DNA of 64,000 nucleotides from Synchiropus splendidus (Eukaryota > Chordata > Actinopteri > Syngnathiformes > Callionymidae). Below are positions 61,301 through 64,000 of this stretch, in pieces (position 1 is the stretch's first letter; each line of letters opens with the position of its first letter). The notes under the pieces were generated by a model, which saw only the letters and a list, made by a program, of their open reading frames with translations, was not told the DNA's origin and searched no databases. The stretch spans positions 14,013,501 to 14,077,500 of the forward strand of contig NC_071345.1 of NCBI RefSeq assembly GCF_027744825.2, in the 5' to 3' direction. The position numbers and the translations under genes were made by a program.

Positions 61301-63660
61301 AAGAGACAGGGTCACCTTCAGTGTCTGCAGTTCTACTACTTCCACAATGGGAGCGCGGACGACCAGCTGAACATCTGGATCAGGGAGTTCAACAATGAAA
61401 CCAATACAGCACGTCTCATGGGACAAGTCACTGGTGAGCAGCTGACCCTCTGGTTTTATCAGGTCCTGGTTCACAGTCTACATTGAGAATTCAGGGTGAC
61501 CTTCACACAGGAATCCACCCCCTGAGCTGTTTTACATGATTCACCACTTCATATCCTGCCACTTTCACTTGGCATCAGTGAGAACTTCACTTTCCATTCT
61601 CTCATCCAAGGACCACAAACGTCCCACTGGAGGATCCACCATGTTTCCCTGGATGCTCAGAGTGAATTCCAGGTGGAGTTTGAAGTTCAAAAAGGAAATG
61701 GAAGCTCCTCTGGTGGCATCTCCATCGATGACATTAATCTGTCAGAAATACAATGTCCTGATGTGACCATGCAGATTGATGATTTTGAGCACGTCTTGAC
61801 CACAAGTCCTAGAGGCACATTCATGTTCAGCCCGCGGCACTACTCCAGTGGTGGCTACGCATATCGTTTCGCTGTGGAATTGAATCGATTTTATTTTGGA
61901 TTGCGAGTGCAACTGCTGTCTGGCCAGAATGATGATGAGCTGACGTGGCCATGTCTGAACAGACAAGTGACACTGCAAGTGGTGGATCAGACTCCCAACA
62001 TCCAGCAGCACATGTCGAGGCAAAGAAGCTTCACCACTGACTTGAGCATAACAACAGAAAATGGTGAGTATAAGATCCACGGAAGCCCATTCCTGCCAGG
62101 TCAAAGAAAAAAATGTAGCTTGTGTGTGCGGAAAATGAACTCAGCAAACTCAACTTTAGTATTAATGATAATAATTTCTCTTTCATTTGAATCATTTTAT
62201 TTCCCTGGCGGAAATGGCCTGTCATAAAAACATTTTTTTCAGACTGAAAAGCAAAACCTATTTTGTAAAAACAGGGACAAGTGTTTGGGACAATCCGCGC
62301 AAGTTTGCGGCAGAATTTGTGACCGATGATGGCGAGGAAGTCTTTGGCGGGCCGCTGGTTGGACTAGGATTTTTTTGGTATCTGGATAACTTGAAGTCCC
62401 TCAACTTTCTTAAAGGAGAAAGTGCTGTATTTGCCTTTGACTTCCAAGGTAAGGCAGTGTCACCGTCTGCTGAAAATGACATGAGAAACTTTGGACTCTG
62501 GATATCTAACCCAGCAAAACTGGTCTGTTCCTAGATATCACCCCTCTGATCAATGGAAGTTCACTTCCCAAGGCCAAACTTGGACCAACGGCAGTGAAGC
62601 TCACACCAAAAAACCCACGACATGGCACGTGCAAAACAGGGTACAGTTTCCTGACTTCACCCTGCAGTTACAACATTTATCTTCCTGAACTGAAGCTACA
62701 CTATATGACCTAAAGTATTTACCTGCCTTGACCCACATATGAACTTATGTGCCTGCCGTTCCTAACCCATAGGGTTCAATATGATGTTGGTCCACCTTTT
62801 GCAGGTATCACAGCTTCAACTCTGCTGGGAAAGTTGTCCACAGGGTTGAAGAGTGTGTTTATAGGATTTTTTGATCATTCTTCCAAAAGCGCATTGGTGA
62901 GGTCACACCCTGTTGGTGGAGAAGGCCTGGCTCTCAGTCTCACTCTAATTCATCCCAAAGGTGTTCTATCAGGTTCAGCTCAGGACTCTGTGCAGGCCAG
63001 TCCAGTTCATCCACACCAGACTCTGTCATCCACGTCTTTATGGACCTTGCTTTGTGCACTGGTGCACGATGCAGTCCAAAACACACTGTTCGCCTGGCAA
63101 CCTCCAAACCCAGACTGGTCCATCAGATTGCCACATAGAATAGAGTCATTCATCACTCCACTGCTCTATAGTCCAATGGTGGCTGCTTCACACCATTACA
63201 TTGCACATGGTGATGTACGGCTTGGATGCAGCTGCTCGGCCATGGAAACCCATTCCATGAAGCTCTCTGTGTACTGTACTTGGGCTGATATGAAGGCCAC
63301 GTGAAGTTTGGAGCTCTTGGAGCAGAAAGATCACTGAGCTCCCGAGAGTGGCCCATGCTTTCACAAACGTTTGTCAAGACAGTCTGCCGGCCGAGGTACT
63401 TGACTTTATACACCTGTGGCCAGGCCGAGTGACAGGGACACCTGATTCTGAGCATTTGAACGGGTCAGCAAATACTTTTGGTCAAATAGTACATGTTCGA
63501 TCAGAAGTGCAACCGCAGATCGATATTTTAGCATTTTTTTCCTCCACAGGACGCCAACAACAGCTCACCCAACAACAGCTCACCCAACAACAGCTCACCC
63601 AACAACAGCTCACCCAACAAGAGCTCATCCAACAACAGTTCGTCCAACAACTGACAAAAG
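58394..63660 (+). CDS. Meprin-like astacin metalloprotease, 3' end outside window
   Basis: Thirteen exons are visible: 58394-58466, 58535-58573, 58656-58681, 58945-59029, 59100-59217, 59484-59665, 60390-60602, 60862-61023, 61119-61433, 61611-62063, 62275-62448, 62535-62640 and 63550-63660. They give 685 residues in one frame. Residues 1-16 are a signal peptide (MQSLCFWMLFLGISSA). A short acidic propeptide leads to the astacin domain (about 60-245) with H144, E145, H148 and H154 in HEFLHALGFYHEQSRPDRD, and the Met-turn SVMHY (M199, Y201). A MAM domain (about 250-445) and a MATH domain (about 450-613) follow, then a linker with repeated PTTAH. Expected to be a membrane or secreted zinc endopeptidase; the EGF/membrane part would lie beyond 64000. 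A Tc1-like element sits in the last visible intron. Meprin alpha or beta type cannot be told. Confidence 0.85.
62698..63492 (-). mobile_element. Degenerate Tc1-like transposon in a meprin intron
   Basis: The start ACACTATATGACCTAAAGTA and end TACTTTTGGTCAAATAGTAC are inverse to each other. The interior matches the reverse strand of a common fish Tc1 family by recall (TTCATCCACACCAGACTCTG, CTCGGCCATGGAAACCC), with large deletions. The transposase reads on the minus strand and begins MGHSRELSD before breaking. The homologous intron of the minus-strand paralogue (8010-8106) lacks it. Confidence 0.8.
63553..63655 (+). repeat. 15-base coding minisatellite (PTTAH units)
   Basis: CCCAACAACAGCTCA is repeated about four times exactly and two to three times with changes. 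In the frame required by splice phase it encodes PTTAH repeats, a Thr/Pro-rich stretch likely to be O-glycosylated. The paralogous exon 7940-7990 has only about two or three degenerate units (PATAQ, PATAH, PTTD). Confidence 0.8.
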
Positions 63661-64000
63661 GTAACACACGGGGTGTGTGTAACAGCATGCATGTTTCCCT
63701 GACTGCTGCAAACAATTTGCATATTTTCAGAAAGAGTACCAGTTTATTGCTGTATGTCAGAACATAACGTCAAATCTGAACAGTTCGCCCCATGGTGACA
63801 TTGTGTTTTTCATGAGCGCAAGCCATGATACTCTCTGACCAAACAGATCACATGACTGAGGAATGCCTATCCAAAAGGCATTGAAGGAAAAGGTTTATTC
63901 CGTGCAGATTTTTTTTTTTTAATGCTCGTAAAGGTGATATTGATACACTTTTATTTCTGTGAATTCAGTGACTTTTCTGTTGATCTTTCTTTCTTTATTT
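63661..64000. other. Intron sequence at the window end
   Basis: After the GT donor at 63661 no further exon is recognised up to the end. Only AT-rich sequence and a poly-T run at about 63909-63919 are seen. Confidence 0.4.

Noticed and set aside
62747..63304. 185-residue plus frame
   Set aside because: Antisense of the Tc1-like transposase remnant.
63550..63660. Gln-rich reading QQQLTQ of the last visible meprin exon
   Set aside because: The preceding exon ends in phase 2 (GG/GTACAG), and the same phase is required in the paralogue, so the Thr/Pro-rich frame is the coding one.

Overview
The window looks like a teleost fish chromosome segment. Genes are split by short GT-AG introns, the closest matches by eye are fish apolipoproteins, and the repeats (Tc1, hAT-like, Ty3/gypsy, retrovirus-like, TA and GATA/GACA microsatellites) are typical of fish. 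No bacterial-type genes, CRISPR arrays or tRNA/rRNA genes were seen. All assignments were made by reading the sequence, without database searches.

Layout. 1-5.1 kb: a patchwork of a retrovirus-like repeat (minus-strand protease and integrase fragments) and smaller duplications. 5.1-13.7 kb (minus): a meprin-like astacin metalloprotease gene that has lost every zinc ligand, the catalytic glutamate and its propeptide exons, and carries a frameshift. A hAT-like insertion of about 1.1 kb lies near its 3' end. 14-16 kb: intergenic, with an 18-bp-arm palindrome. 16.1-20.1 kb: a second copy of the retrovirus-like repeat, bounded by inverted repeats of about 110 bp. 20.1-21.6 kb (plus): a gag-pol fragment of a Ty3/gypsy element. 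24.5-53.3 kb: an apolipoprotein cluster in the order apoC-II(-), apoA-II/14-kDa-like(-), a second apoA-II/14-kDa-like(-), apoC-I(-), apoEb(-), apoA-IV(-), apoA-IV(+). 57.4 kb: a LINE remnant. 58.4-64 kb (plus): an apparently intact meprin-like gene (signal peptide, propeptide, astacin, MAM, MATH, Thr/Pro repeat linker) cut off by the window end.

How the genes fit together. The seven apolipoproteins all encode secreted amphipathic-helix proteins with a signal-peptide exon ending in phase 1. They should be lipoprotein components made in liver, intestine or yolk syncytial layer: apoC-II as lipoprotein lipase activator, apoC-I as a small exchangeable regulator, apoE as receptor ligand, apoA-II and apoA-IV as HDL/chylomicron structural proteins. 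Two pairs are recent paralogues. The meprin-like genes flank the cluster as an inverted pair. Their MAM/MATH exons and adjoining introns are nearly identical while their catalytic exons differ strongly, which suggests local gene conversion. The decayed member could be a pseudogene or a secreted pseudoprotease of about 591 residues.
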